Source: Euphorbia lathyris | Lineage: Eukaryota; Streptophyta; Magnoliopsida; Malpighiales; Euphorbiaceae | Assembly (NCBI RefSeq): GCF_963576675.1 | Contig: NC_088915.1 | Coordinates: forward strand, 43,119,501-43,183,500 | Direction: 5' to 3' | Length of the DNA stretch: 64,000 nucleotides | Shown: positions 22,001 to 31,736 of the stretch, one piece after another | How positions within the stretch are numbered: the first letter of the stretch is position 1 | Layout: the number at the start of each line of letters is the position of its first letter | The notes under the pieces: generated by a model | What the model saw: the letters and a program-made list of their open reading frames with translations, nothing else | The model's database searches: none | Told to the model about the DNA's origin: nothing | Made by a program: the position numbers and the translations under genes

Positions 22001-23059
22001 GAGACAAGAGAAGGGCATTTTGCCGCGCTCGAGAAGTTTTTGGCCCGAATTGCAGAATTCAAGCTAAGGTTAAACCCGAAGAAGTGCTTTTTCGGCGTTT
22101 CGTCGGGGAAAATCTTAGGCTATGTAATCGGAAATAAGGGAATCGAGGTAGATCCTGATAAAGTGAAGGCTATACAGGAGATGCCGGCGCCGAGAAATGA
22201 GAAGGAAGTGAGAGGGTTTCTGGGGCAGGTTCAGTATATCAGTCGGTTCATAGCAAGACTCACCGCAATCTGCGAGCCAATCTTTAAGTTGCTAAGGAAA
22301 GACCAACCCGCTATTTGGAATGATAAGTGTCAGCAAGCTTTGGAGAGCGTCCGGAGCTATTTGTCTAATCCGCCAGTGCTGAGACCGCCTAAACTAGGAA
22401 AGCCGCTTCTCCTCTATGTAGCGATTGAGGAGCGATCTATTGGGGCAATGTTGGCTCAAGAGGGAGACACCGGTGTGGAGCACGCGGTGTATTATTTGAG
22501 TAAGAAGTTCCTGGAGTATGAGCTCAAGTACAACATGATCGAAAAGACATGTGTGGCAGTAGTATGGTTGACAAAGAAACTGCGACACTATTTCCAATCG
22601 TATAAAGTGATCATTATTTCTCGAATGGACCCCGTGAAGTATCTATACCGAACTCCATCCTTGACGGGGAAGTTAGCCAGATGGTTGTTACTTTTGTCCG
22701 AGTTTGACATTGAATATGTGACGAAGAAGGTTATCAAAGGGAGGGCCGTGGCAGAATTTCTGGCCAACCAGCCCCTGAATGCAGAGGAAGAAGAGATAAG
22801 TTATGATTTCCCCGATGAGCACTTGAACGCAATCGAAGTTATACCGTGGAAAATGTTCTTCGACGGCGCAGTTAATTCGAATGGAACCGGAGTAGGAGTA
22901 CTACTTACCTCGCCGGAAGGAGAAAGGATCCCGATGGCCAAGAAGTTATCCTTCCCTCTCACCAATAATATGGCTGAGTATGAAGCGTGCATTTATGGCT
23001 TAGAGTCATTAGCGGCACTGGGAGCGTCATATGTCGAAATCTGGGGGGACTCAAGTTGA
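19034..23059 (+). pseudogene. pol: O gag-pol: capsid repeats CA3 and CA4, protease, G-patch-like motif, RT, RNase H, start of archaeal RNase H
   Basis: Domains in order. CA3 is at 19043-19276 (KYNGNKDPMEHLHFY, GEPLMWYMSLP). CA4 is at 19325-19806, with both halves (RYGGYQDPVEHARIF, GEALLWHQGL, FVDYARRWRHRYEQC). An acidic linker with MTRSGR follows. Protease at 20190-20610 has the active motif DDGSA at about 20308. A G-patch-like GFIPGMGLGAHHQG is at 20745-20785. RT at 21510-22100 has MCVDYRDLNKACPK, MPFGLKNA and catalytic YVDD near 21974. The native RNase H at about 22390-22770 lacks its first catalytic Asp (LYVAIEERSIG). The archaeal-type RNase H starts at about 22846 (MFFDGAVNSNGTGVGV, NNMAEYEA). 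The frame ends at TGA 23057-23059 near a G-run, where the downstream frame takes over. An Ogre/Tat assignment is well supported. Confidence 0.88.
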
Positions 23060-24570
23060 TCATTGAACAGGCACAAGGAAACTGGGAGGTAAGAGAAGAA
23101 AGACTACGTCCATATCTAGATCAGCTAGAAGGGTTGGCACAAAGATTTAAGGAATGTCGTTTCTATCATATTCCTCGAGCACAAAACCAGGCGGCGGATG
23201 CCTTGGCTACTTTGGTGTCAGTTTGGGACAACCCCCGGAACCTTGCTTCGAAGCCATTGGTATTGAGAAGATCTCACAAACCATGTTACGAGGACGTAAT
23301 GCTGTTAGGGACAGATGAAAAACCATGGTATTTCGATATCGTGAACTTCATGAAAGATGGGACATATCCGGCAGAGTCAGAACCTAGGGATCAAGCTGTG
23401 ATTAGAAGGCTAGCTCGTCAGTTCGTCATCCACAACGACTTGCTTTACAAAAGGCACGTTGATGGATTACAACTCAGATGCTTGGATGCGGGAGAAGCCC
23501 ACGAGGCAATGGAATCAGTACATTCGGGAATTTGTGGAGCCCATATGGGAGGAGCAGTACTAGCTAAGAAAATTATCAGACAAGGCTTCTATTGGCTCAC
23601 CATGGAAAGAGATTGTAACGAGTATGCAAAGAAATGTCATGATTGTCAAATCCACGGCGATTGCAGTCATCTTCCGGCCATGGAACTACATGTGCTAGCA
23701 CCTATTTGGCCATTCGCTGCCTGGGGCATTGACATCATCGGCGAAGTAAGGCCTAATGCTTCAAATGGACATAAGTTTATTGCAGTCGCCATCGATTATT
23801 TCACCAAATGGGTAGAAGCAGAGTCGTTTAGCAAACTGGGATCCAAGCAGATGAGAAAGTTCATTGAAAAACACTTGATCACCAGGTTCGGAGTGCCTCA
23901 TCACATGATCACGGATAACGGAGTCCAGTTTCAGGGGGAAGTAAGGAATCTTTTCCGAGAATATGGCATTGAACATCACAGGTCTTCTCCGTACCGTCCA
24001 CAGGCTAATGGGGCAGTAGAAGCAGCTAATAAGAACCTTAAAAGGATTCTCGTAAAGACGGTGGAATCACATCGGAACTGGCATGAGCACCTCCCACTCG
24101 CGTTGTGGGCTTATCGCACGATAATCAGAACCTCGACTGGGGCAACGCCATTCTCCTTGGTATACGGAACAGAAGCAGTCCTGCCGATTGAGATCGAAAA
24201 GCGATCGTTGAGAATCGCAGTGGAAGCAGAAATTCCCGAAACGGAATGGGTGAAGAGGCGATATGAGCAGTTGGCTTTAGTTGATGAGAAAAGGATGGAA
24301 GCCCTTTACCATGTACAGTTATATCAAAGAAGGATGGCTCGGGCTTTCAATAAAAAAGTCAAGACCAGCCCTATCAAAGAAGGAGATTTGGTGCTGAAAC
24401 AGATCCGTGTGACGCACACCGACCCGAGGGGGAAGTTCAGGCCTAACTGGGAAGGACCATTCGTCGTAAAGAAGATACTAAGCAAAGGAGCGGTGAAGTT
24501 AACCACAATGGACGGCATGGAATTCTCCGAACCTACCAACCTGGATAGGCTTAAGAAATACTTTTCGTAA
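23046..24570 (+). pseudogene. O pol: end of archaeal RNase H and integrase
   Basis: This continues the polyprotein in another frame after the frame change at about 23050. RNase H ends with RAQNQAADALATL (about 23185). Integrase follows: an HHCC zinc module (HSGICGAHMGG, CHDCQIHGDC; 23520-23670), then the DDE core with GIDIIG (about 23725), ITDNGVQF (about 23907) and Glu in NGAVEAANK (about 24011). The C-terminal part has GDLVLKQIRV and NWEGPFVVKKI, and it ends LDRLKKYFS at 24570. All catalytic residues are visible, so the main lesion is the frame change upstream. Integrase inserts the cDNA with 5-bp target duplications, consistent with those seen here. Confidence 0.88.
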
Positions 24571-25062
24571 AAAAAAAGAAAAATAAAGAAAAATTCCCGA
24601 TGGGTTGAAAACCCGCAAAGGGCGACCTATGCAACAATAAGGGAAATCCCAATGGGTGAAAACCCGAAAGGGCACTCATTTAAAAATTCCGGGATAGTAA
24701 AAGGGGAGGAGAAAAATCGCCGGGATCCGAAAACCGAAAGGCGGGTCCTGGTAACAATAGTTATAACTTGAGCAATTACAAAAACAATGTATAAGAGACT
24801 AAGTATTTCTGTTGTTTGTAAATAAATAGAGGCATGAATATATTTGACGAGAATGATTGGAATCATTATAATCTACCGAATGCATGGTAATATGAATCAC
24901 GGGTTATACATTTCTTGTCCTACTTTTCACAAAAAGCCTACCTACTATCCACCCCACTCCCTATACATCAGCTATACATCGGAGAAACCCTAATAAAAGC
25001 TACAAAGCAACAATGAAAGCTACAAAGCAATAATGAAAGCTACAAAGCAATACATAACGAGC
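24571..25062 (+). repeat. post-pol spacer of O with short hairpins and 20-bp repeats
   Basis: GATGGGTTGAAAACCCGCAAAGGG at 24599 recurs in shortened form at 24650 (AATGGGTGAAAACCCGAAAGGG) and again degenerately at 24728; each can fold as GGGTxGAAAACCC. At 24997-25056 a 20-bp AAAGCTACAAAGCAATAATG-like unit occurs three times. No gene on the plus strand. Confidence 0.6.
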
Positions 25063-25858
25063 CTAATACGGAGGAAAGTCCCAATAGTTCTCAAAATCTC
25101 TCAGGTGTGATGCCCGCTCCGCAGATAGTGCCTCCTCGGCAGCACGCGCTCTCTCATCAGAAACTCGCGCTCTCTCATCAGAAACTCATGCTCTCTCATC
25201 AGCAGCTCGTGCTCTCTCCTCTGCAGCAAGGCGTCTGATCGACTCATCACGCGCCCTCTCCTCGACGGCAAGGCGACCCTCAGTCTCCCGTCGCATCATC
25301 CCCGACCAGTGGTCGTTCCTCTCTTGATACACATGACCAACTCGGGCATCAGCTTCCCGCACTAGCTCGCTCTGTCTCCACTCGTGGGCATGCAGATCAC
25401 TCTATAGAAAAAGAAAAAAAAACAGATAAAAGGCAACATAGGCAAAAACATAAATCATACATACATGCATACATTTCACTACACTAAAGTACAGTAATGA
25501 TACATACCAGGTGATCGGTGCAGCACAAGCTGAGGCGGTCTCGGAGATAAGCAGACAGCCCCACATAATCCATACAAGTCTCTCTCGTGGTCAGAAAAGC
25601 GTCTGAGGGATCAAACGGGACCCTCGAGGAGAAGATAGGAGGGGCCGCCTCAAATCCCGCGTAAGGTGCCCCGGACTCGTCATAGCAGATCGTAGCATAA
25701 TCTCTCCCATAGTCTGGTATAGGCACGCCTAGGGAAGACCTCTCCGGTCGGGTAGCGCTGGAGGACTCGCCAACATAGTAGGGCTGCTCGCACACTGGCG
25801 TCTGAGCCCGAGTGCCGTCGAAGAAATCAGATAAGTGGGCACTCCTCCAGGATCCTTC
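25063..25858 (-). pseudogene. spliced antisense gene of O (last two exons)
   Basis: Minus strand, between pol and the 3' LTR. An acceptor TTTGTTTGCAG precedes an exon at 25858-25508 (EGSWRSAHLSDFF, YYVGESSSATRPERSS, TCMDYVGLSAYLRDR). A 106-nt intron (25507-25402) begins GTATGT and ends TTTTCTATAG, phase 0. The last exon, 25401-25063, encodes a charged coiled-coil (HEWRQSELVREADARV, RRETEGRLAVEERARDES) with repeated DERARVS units, and ends NYWDFPPY at TAG 25063. One in-frame TGA (25186-25188) sits where neighbouring repeats have CGA/CGC, suggesting CpG decay. Upstream exon(s) and start are not found. Family not recognised; the general design resembles the antisense genes of T1 and T2. Confidence 0.6.
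25402..25507 (-). other. intron of the O antisense gene
   Basis: Starts GTATGT, ends in a T-rich tract plus CTATAG on the minus strand. It joins two open frames in phase 0, and the first frame hits stops soon after the donor if unspliced. Confidence 0.6.
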
Positions 25859-25956
25859 CTGCAAACAAAACATGTTCCCATTAAACCTCCGAGACACTAG
25901 CTCCAGACAATGGTGTTTTAAAAGAATCCAGAATCGTTAGAAAGAACTTTTCTGCT

Positions 25957-26266
25957 CTTTAGCCATCTTACCTACGGTTCACGACCGTGGTAGATTTTTA
26001 GCCATCTTACCTACGGTTCACGACCGAGGTAGCTTTTTAGCCATCTTACCTACGGTTCACGACCGAGGTAGCTTTTTAGCCATCTTACCTACGGTTCACG
26101 ACCGAGGTAGCTTTTTAGCCATCTTACCTACGGTTCACGACCGAGGTAGCTTTTTAGCCATCTTACCTACGGTTCACGACCGAGGTAGCTTTTTAGCCAT
26201 CTTACCTACGGTCCACGACCGAGGTTGCTTTCGAGCCATTCTTACCCATAGTCAACGTACGTTAGA
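25957..26266. repeat. 39-bp tandem repeat array, about eight copies
   Basis: Unit CTTTTTAGCCATCTTACCTA plus CGGTTCACGACCGAGGTAG. Copies at 25994, 26033, 26072, 26111, 26150 and 26189 are almost identical; the first (25957) and last (26228) are divergent. On the minus strand each unit contains CGTAGGTAAG, which matches a splice-donor consensus, and CTACCTCGGTCGTGAACCG. The units have no spacers, so this is a minisatellite and not a CRISPR array. Confidence 0.9.
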
Positions 26267-26483
26267 TTTCGAGAGAAAAACATCCACCGACGGCCGATTC
26301 AGAGGCGAGGATGGAAGGAATCAGAGAACGACACCAGAGCGCGCAGCGCGAAGGTCAGGTATGCTCCCTCCTACTCTTTACGTGTCTTTTACTTTTATAT
26401 GTTTTACATTGCATGTGTTACGTTAGCAAAAAAACGTTTTCGAAACACACACATCACTGTCAAAATAGAAAAGTAGGGGCAAC
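26267..26483 (+). other. end of O internal region with polypurine tract
   Basis: Non-coding. AAAGTAGGGGCAAC (26470-26483) directly precedes the LTR start TGTAGACAC and is the polypurine tract. Confidence 0.65.
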
Positions 26484-26930
26484 TGTAGACACTGAGTCGG
26501 AGGACCTGTGACGAAAACCTGAAAATAAGACGATTGAAGTGATTGATTCCGGAAGTTTTGAAAAACAAAAAATATATAAAGAATAATAAGCGAAGGAAAA
26601 TTAGCGGCACGGCGCGGGTGCTTAGCGGCATCCGGCACGCGGACGACAATGGTCGAACGCCCGCTCGGCGGCGCGGGACGTGCGCTCGACGTCCGTCGGA
26701 CGCACCGCAAGTGGCACGCTCTCGACGTCCGAGCAATGCCCGGGTCCGGTGGCACGGGGCGCGCTCTCGTGGGCCGCTGAGCGCACGTGCCCGGTAGCGC
26801 GAAGCGCGCGTTCGGCGGTCGCGACGTGTGAGCGTCCGGCGGCGCGGGACGCGCGCTCGGCGACCGCGGGGTGCGCACGCCCGATGGCTCGAGGCACGCC
26901 CCGAGGGTCGTCGGGCGGGCGCCCAACAAA

Positions 26931-27035
26931 TGTTGGGCGGCCGCCCAACAAGGTTGGGCGGTAGCCCAACACTAGGTTGGGCGGCCGCCCAACCCCAATG
27001 GGCGACGCCCAATTTCTTTTGGGCGTCGCCCATTG
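26931..27035. repeat. palindrome array upstream of the TATA box, only in the 3' LTR of O
   Basis: Two perfect 20-bp palindromes built on TTGGGCGGCCGCCCAA (26931-26950 and 26975-26994), a half-unit GTTGGGCGGTAGCCCAAC between them, and an inverted repeat with 17-base arms around a 6-base loop (26996-27012 and 27019-27035). The 5' LTR has a short unrelated CACGTCGGGCGAACC stretch at the matching place. Confidence 0.9.
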
Positions 27036-27053
27036 TTCCGGGACCCGTTTGCC

Positions 27054-27060
27054 TATAAAA
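27054..27060 (+). promoter_or_regulatory. TATA box of O 3' LTR
   Basis: TATAAAA, 19 bases after the last palindrome. It would drive readout into T1. Confidence 0.6.
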
Positions 27061-29397
27061 GGCACGGATCCCCATGCAAAAAAAAAAGAAAAAGGGGGGA
27101 ATGGAGGGAGAGCTTCTCACACTAGAATATTTTTTCTAGAGAGAAGAAGTTGATTTTTTTAGGAGAAAACATTTTTTTTCCTAAAAATTGAAAATCTCCA
27201 AATTTCCTAAGTTCAATTTTTACTAAATTTTTCATAAAAAACGGAAGCTCGCGGTTCGTGGAATCAATCGGCTTCGACTGTCAGATACCGAATTCAAGGT
27301 ATTATCCGAGGACTAGACTCTTTATTTTATTTAAGTTATTCTCTTCTTCTATTTATTTTTTTATGCTATAGTTTTTATTCATTTAGTTATTTATTTATTT
27401 TGTCACACTTTATTTAATTAGCGTATTTATTTAATTTTCATTTCGTGTTGAATAAAATCCGGTTTTGTTTTAAAATAAAAAACCTCGTTTTGATATCCCA
27501 ATACGAACCGTGATCCAATAAAAAGGTAGTTCGGGTGTCGAAAACGTTGTAATTATAAGTTTTTAATTTAAAAGAAATTTCCCAAATAACGTTTTAAAAT
27601 AAAAACATCGTTTTAGGAACTTCCGTTTTCGACTATGATCTATTTTTGGTAGTTCGGAAATCCAAAACGATTGAATTAGATTTAATTTAAAGCTTTTGAA
27701 TAAATCTGGAAACATTTAGGAGTGCTGCTGTAATTTACCTATTCTGTCACTAAATGCTGTTTACCGACGGATTTTCCGTCCGTAAATCTGCCAAAATGTA
27801 AAAAATGCCATTTCAGTCCCTTTTTCTTAACTTTTAAGCTTTTAATCCTTAGTATATATACATATATATAATTATGCAGTATATGTTTTTTAGCCTATAT
27901 ATTTATTTTAGAATATTTGTATATCATATTTATTCCATTTTACAATATAAGTATAAGTATATATATGTATTCCTTTTTATTAATTTGGATTATGTTTTGA
28001 ATGTTAGTTATTTGGTATTTTGAGAAATAATTAATATATATTAGCATATGGTATTTTTGGTATTTAAAACTATAGTAGTTATGTATATGTATAGTTTTTG
28101 GAACATTTGGGTTATTTTAGTGATTATTGAATAAAATTATTTTTGGATAAGAATTATTTTCTTAGTTATAGGATTTACTTATTATTTTCACATTTTCAAA
28201 GTATAGATATATTGTACCTATTATTTTTATATATACATATAGCTTGTTTTGTATTAACTCTTATTTTATATTCTATTTTTGATTTAAATGTATATACGTA
28301 TGTACAAATTATTTTCTTTACCCTTTGAGCCCATTCATGGGTCCATATTTCAAATGGGCTTTATTTAAGTATAAATATTAGTTAAAATAAGTTTATTGTT
28401 GTAATTATAACAATTAGAGAGTCCATTAAATAAGTGGGGAAAATAAATCACAAAAAGAGAGTTTTCAATTGAATTATTTAAACTAATGAGTTTTTTTTCT
28501 AATGTAAATAAATAGAGTCATTCTTGTTAATATTCCAAATCGTCTTCAAAACACCACGTTTTAAAACCTTAATCCGTTCCAAAGGCGGATTAAAGGATCA
28601 TTGTAATTAAAATCGTTTTCTTTGCAAATAATAGATTTTTGAATCATTTTTTTAAAGGATTTGTACAAAATGAAATTGACTTGTATGTTTAACCACGTTT
28701 TCTTCTTAAAAGGTTCTTTATCTCAAACGTTTTCAAATACTCGAGTCGTTCCAACGGCGATTCGGGTAAGCTTCATCAAACGAGGTTTTAAAACGCTCCT
28801 AAATCGTTCCAACGGCGATTAAGGTGCGAACCATGTAAATAAAACTCGTTTTGGGGAAATAAGCTAGTGTAGAATAAACACACAACATAACATTTAAATA
28901 CAGTTGTAAATAAATCATTTCTTTCTTCCCTCTTTGTGTATGTATAAACATAAATGGGTGATTCTTTACTGAGGTGGCTTTTCAATATCATATGCTCAAA
29001 ATGGTTTCTAAAAAGAGAAAGAAAAGGGTTTCAAATGAATTTTAAACTTAAAGAAGTATACGATTAGTCCGTTATCGCCTAACATGCTGAGTAGGAGGCC
29101 GGTGGTTCATAACCGGGCGATGTCGGGGTGCCTAGTAGCCTTTCTCCGGAAAGGAGCTAGCCTTCTCGGCTCGTACCTAAGTTTCCCGAACCCACGCCGG
29201 TCTCCCGCAAGGGATCGGTGTTCATTTTCCCATTCGTGGGTGGCGACTCTTCCATATCTCCGAGCTCCGGTCCTGCCGAGCAGCTTGATTCCACGATTGG
29301 TTGCTTTCGGTGCCAATCACCGCTTACGTCGCCATAAGGTTGTCCACCCCCCGGTTCGCCCGGGAGATTAGGCCGCGGCACCTCGTCTAACAGCCGC

Positions 29398-29821
29398 GTA
29401 TTAATCCCCAAAGGAGATCCGGCTGGCGGATCTCCACGGTCCCGATCAAAGAGATCCGCTGGCGAACCTATAAGGCGAATCTCCTCATTCACTTGATTCG
29501 TCATTGTAACAGCTAAAGCCGACCCGGCCATAAAGGCCATTAATGAGCTATCAATTAGCTAAACCGCCAGTTTAAAGATAACTTGTAACCGCCATTAATG
29601 GAACATTAATGGAGACTTTCTGGTTGCCAAAGGTTACGACTTCCTAGCTATATATAGCCTACATCCTTAGGCTATCAAGGTACACATTCTCACACCCTTT
29701 GTCAATTCAGTTTGCTCCCTTGATCTACCTTACTGACTTTGGCATCGGAGCTTCCCCCCGTCGAACCCAACGACGCCCCCACAGGGACGAAAGTTGATCA
29801 GAAATTCTCCACAAGTCATCA
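29398..29821 (+). repeat. T1 5' LTR, right piece
   Basis: Continues the LTR cut at 12422 and ends CAAGTCATCA. Compared with 38915-39338 I find three differences. TATATATAG lies near 29649. Confidence 0.9.
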
Positions 29822-29823
29822 AT

Positions 29824-29841
29824 TGGTGCGGTGATCGTGGA
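29824..29841 (+). other. primer-binding site of T1, tRNA-Phe type with one mismatch
   Basis: TGGTGCGGTGATCGTGGA. T2 has GAGCG where T1 has GATCG; T2's version matches the 3' end of plant tRNA-Phe as I recall it. Confidence 0.7.
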
Positions 29842-31736
29842 ATCCTTAAACAAATAAAGGGTTTTCACTCACGATTAAAAGAAATATAACAAATGGAGAT
29901 CATAACCCCTCCTCAGGGGTTGAGACACCACTAATAACTAGTGCTGGTCGCACTGATTCCAATGCTCCCCCAGCGCACGCTGAAAGTAGTATGCCTCCGG
30001 ACGCATTCATCAACATGTGTGCAGAAGCTATAGGAGAAAAGTTTGGCCCTGAAACAGGTGATCGCCTACGGTCATTCATGACCATTCCCCCGTTTTGGAG
30101 TTTGCCGCCTTCATCTACAATATCTTCTTGGCCCTAGATGACTCTAGGACCAACCGCCCACAATTCTTCATTTCTCCAAGCTCATAATACGGAATCCATG
30201 GTAACCACCATGACGACGTTAGGAGAACAACCAATCAATCGAGAGTTATTTCCTGCTGGCGTAGGAGGGAGTCAAAGAACCCCTCAAACTCTGGTGGGTG
30301 GATCCACTAGCCAAAGGATTGATCTAGGCGGATCGGATATCCCAAGGTGACCGCGGACAAACCTCTGCTTGGGTGGATCGGAAGGGCGAAAGCATAAGAA
30401 GCGTAGAAAGGAGAAAAGCAGGCGGTCTAAATCACCTTCGCCTCGAGAACCGAGATCTTCCCGTAGAGGCAGGTCACCCCCATCCGCTGGACGTAGACAG
30501 AGTAAAAGGCCAGCGGACACACCACATCCAAGTGGGCTGCCACCACCACCACCACACCAGGGGAATGATGGGCATATTCCTTCAGGAGGCGCTGGAGGAG
30601 ACAACGGTCAGGCTCCCCCAGGCGGAGGAGGTGGAGGTGGAGGTGGAGGCGGGCATGGAGGCGGAGGCGGACGTGGCGGACATTCACCATCGGATCCATC
30701 ATCTGGGTCCAGCTCTTCATCATCTCCAAGTAGATCTCCACGGAGAGGACGTCCCAGAGCGGATCCAGAGAATTTTGATGATAGAGTTCGAGCTACGGTG
30801 CTCCGCATGAATGAGGAGAATGCCAGGCATAATCCATTCGCCAATAGAGATTCGCCCTTCACGGCTTGGATCGAGGCGGAGGAAACTGATAGGCATTTTA
30901 AAATACCTAATCTCGCTATATACACAGGTGTTGACAACCCCGAGGCACATGTCAGAAAATACCGAATATTGCTTCGCCTCAATCGTGCAACCGAGACAGT
31001 GCTATGCAAAATGTTTATCACCACGTTAGGAGGTCCCGCTTATGGCTGGTTCCAATCACTGCCTCCTGGCTCGATCGATAGTTGGGACCAACTAAGCAGA
31101 GAGTTTTGTGCTAAATTCGCTGGCTGTATCCCTCCTGTGGTCAAAACCAGAAAGCTCTTTGAATTAAAGCAGAAGGCGAATGAATCCCTTCGAGATTATA
31201 TAAACTCCTTCAACAAATTGTGTATACAAATTGTGGATGTAGATATCTCCATGGCAGTGGAATCTCTAGTAAAAAAACCACTTGTAAAAGTTTACAGGAG
31301 GATCTAATTCGCAAGAAACCTACCAGCATGGCAGAACTAATAGAGCGCTGCAAGGACTTTATGGAGGTTGATGACATTCGCCGCGAATCTCTATCTCCAC
31401 CTAGAAGGGACAAAGGCGATTCTAGCAATCGAGATAAAGAAAAAGACAAGCACCAGGATTCCTCCTCTAGAGGTCGGCAAAAAGTTTCTAAGAACAAATC
31501 GGCATTTGTCACCTCTTTCACGCCTCTCAATGCTTCTAAAAGTGAAGTGCTTATGTGGATCGAGAACAGTCAACACAAGCGGAGCATTTCATACCCCGAA
31601 CCAAAAGGGGGGGAGTACACCAATACTGGTAAAAATCCTAAAAATTATTGTAAATATCACAGGAAAAATGGCCATGACACCGATGCGTGTTGGGAGTTAG
31701 CTCGGGAAAATCGAGCGTCTCATTGAGAGAGGCAAA
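29842..31736 (+). pseudogene. gag: T1 gag, broken
   Basis: Aligned by eye with T2 gag, the start ATG appears to be lost (ATA). In-frame stops lie at 30135-30137 and 30348-30350. The segment 30369-31307 has an SR-like basic stretch (KHKKRRKEKSRRSKS), a Pro run and a poly-Gly tract (about 30615-30680), then the capsid (NLAIYTGVDNPEAHV, GGPAYGWFQSLP, REFCAKFAG). The frame changes near 31280 and again near 31710. Between these lie the rest of the capsid tail and the CCHC-type zinc knuckle CKYHRKNGHDTDAC (about 31650). It would have formed the particle shell; it is now inactive. Confidence 0.85.

Larger units (their letters stand above)
12423..29392 (+). mobile_element. element O: Ogre/Tat-like Ty3/gypsy element, 16,970 bp
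   Basis: TGTAGACACTGAG...CGTCTAACA, with GCCGC on both sides (12418-12422 and 29393-29397). LTRs are 2813 and 2909 bp. The PBS fits tRNA-Arg, as in Ogre elements. A 2-kb leader precedes gag, and gag-pol has G-patch-like and archaeal RNase H segments. Four capsid-like repeats precede protease. A spliced antisense gene and a 39-bp tandem array lie before the 3' LTR. Breaks make it non-autonomous. Confidence 0.92.
26484..29392 (+). repeat. O 3' LTR
   Basis: 2909 bp, the same termini as the 5' LTR and about 1.3% single-base difference by hand count. It differs mainly by the extra palindromic block at 26931-27035. Confidence 0.92.

Noticed and set aside
25957..26266. Regular repeat array that could suggest CRISPR
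   Set aside because: Units are contiguous 39-mers without variable spacers, no cas genes, and the surroundings are a plant retrotransposon.
26404..27120. 238-aa minus-strand frame across the O 3' LTR start
   Set aside because: Same compositional effect. It crosses the LTR boundary and the palindrome array and differs from the 5' LTR version.
30373..31024. Second-frame and minus-strand ORFs (145 and 138 aa) in T1 gag
   Set aside because: They arise from the poly-Gly and poly-Pro codon repeats. The same shadows occur in T2.
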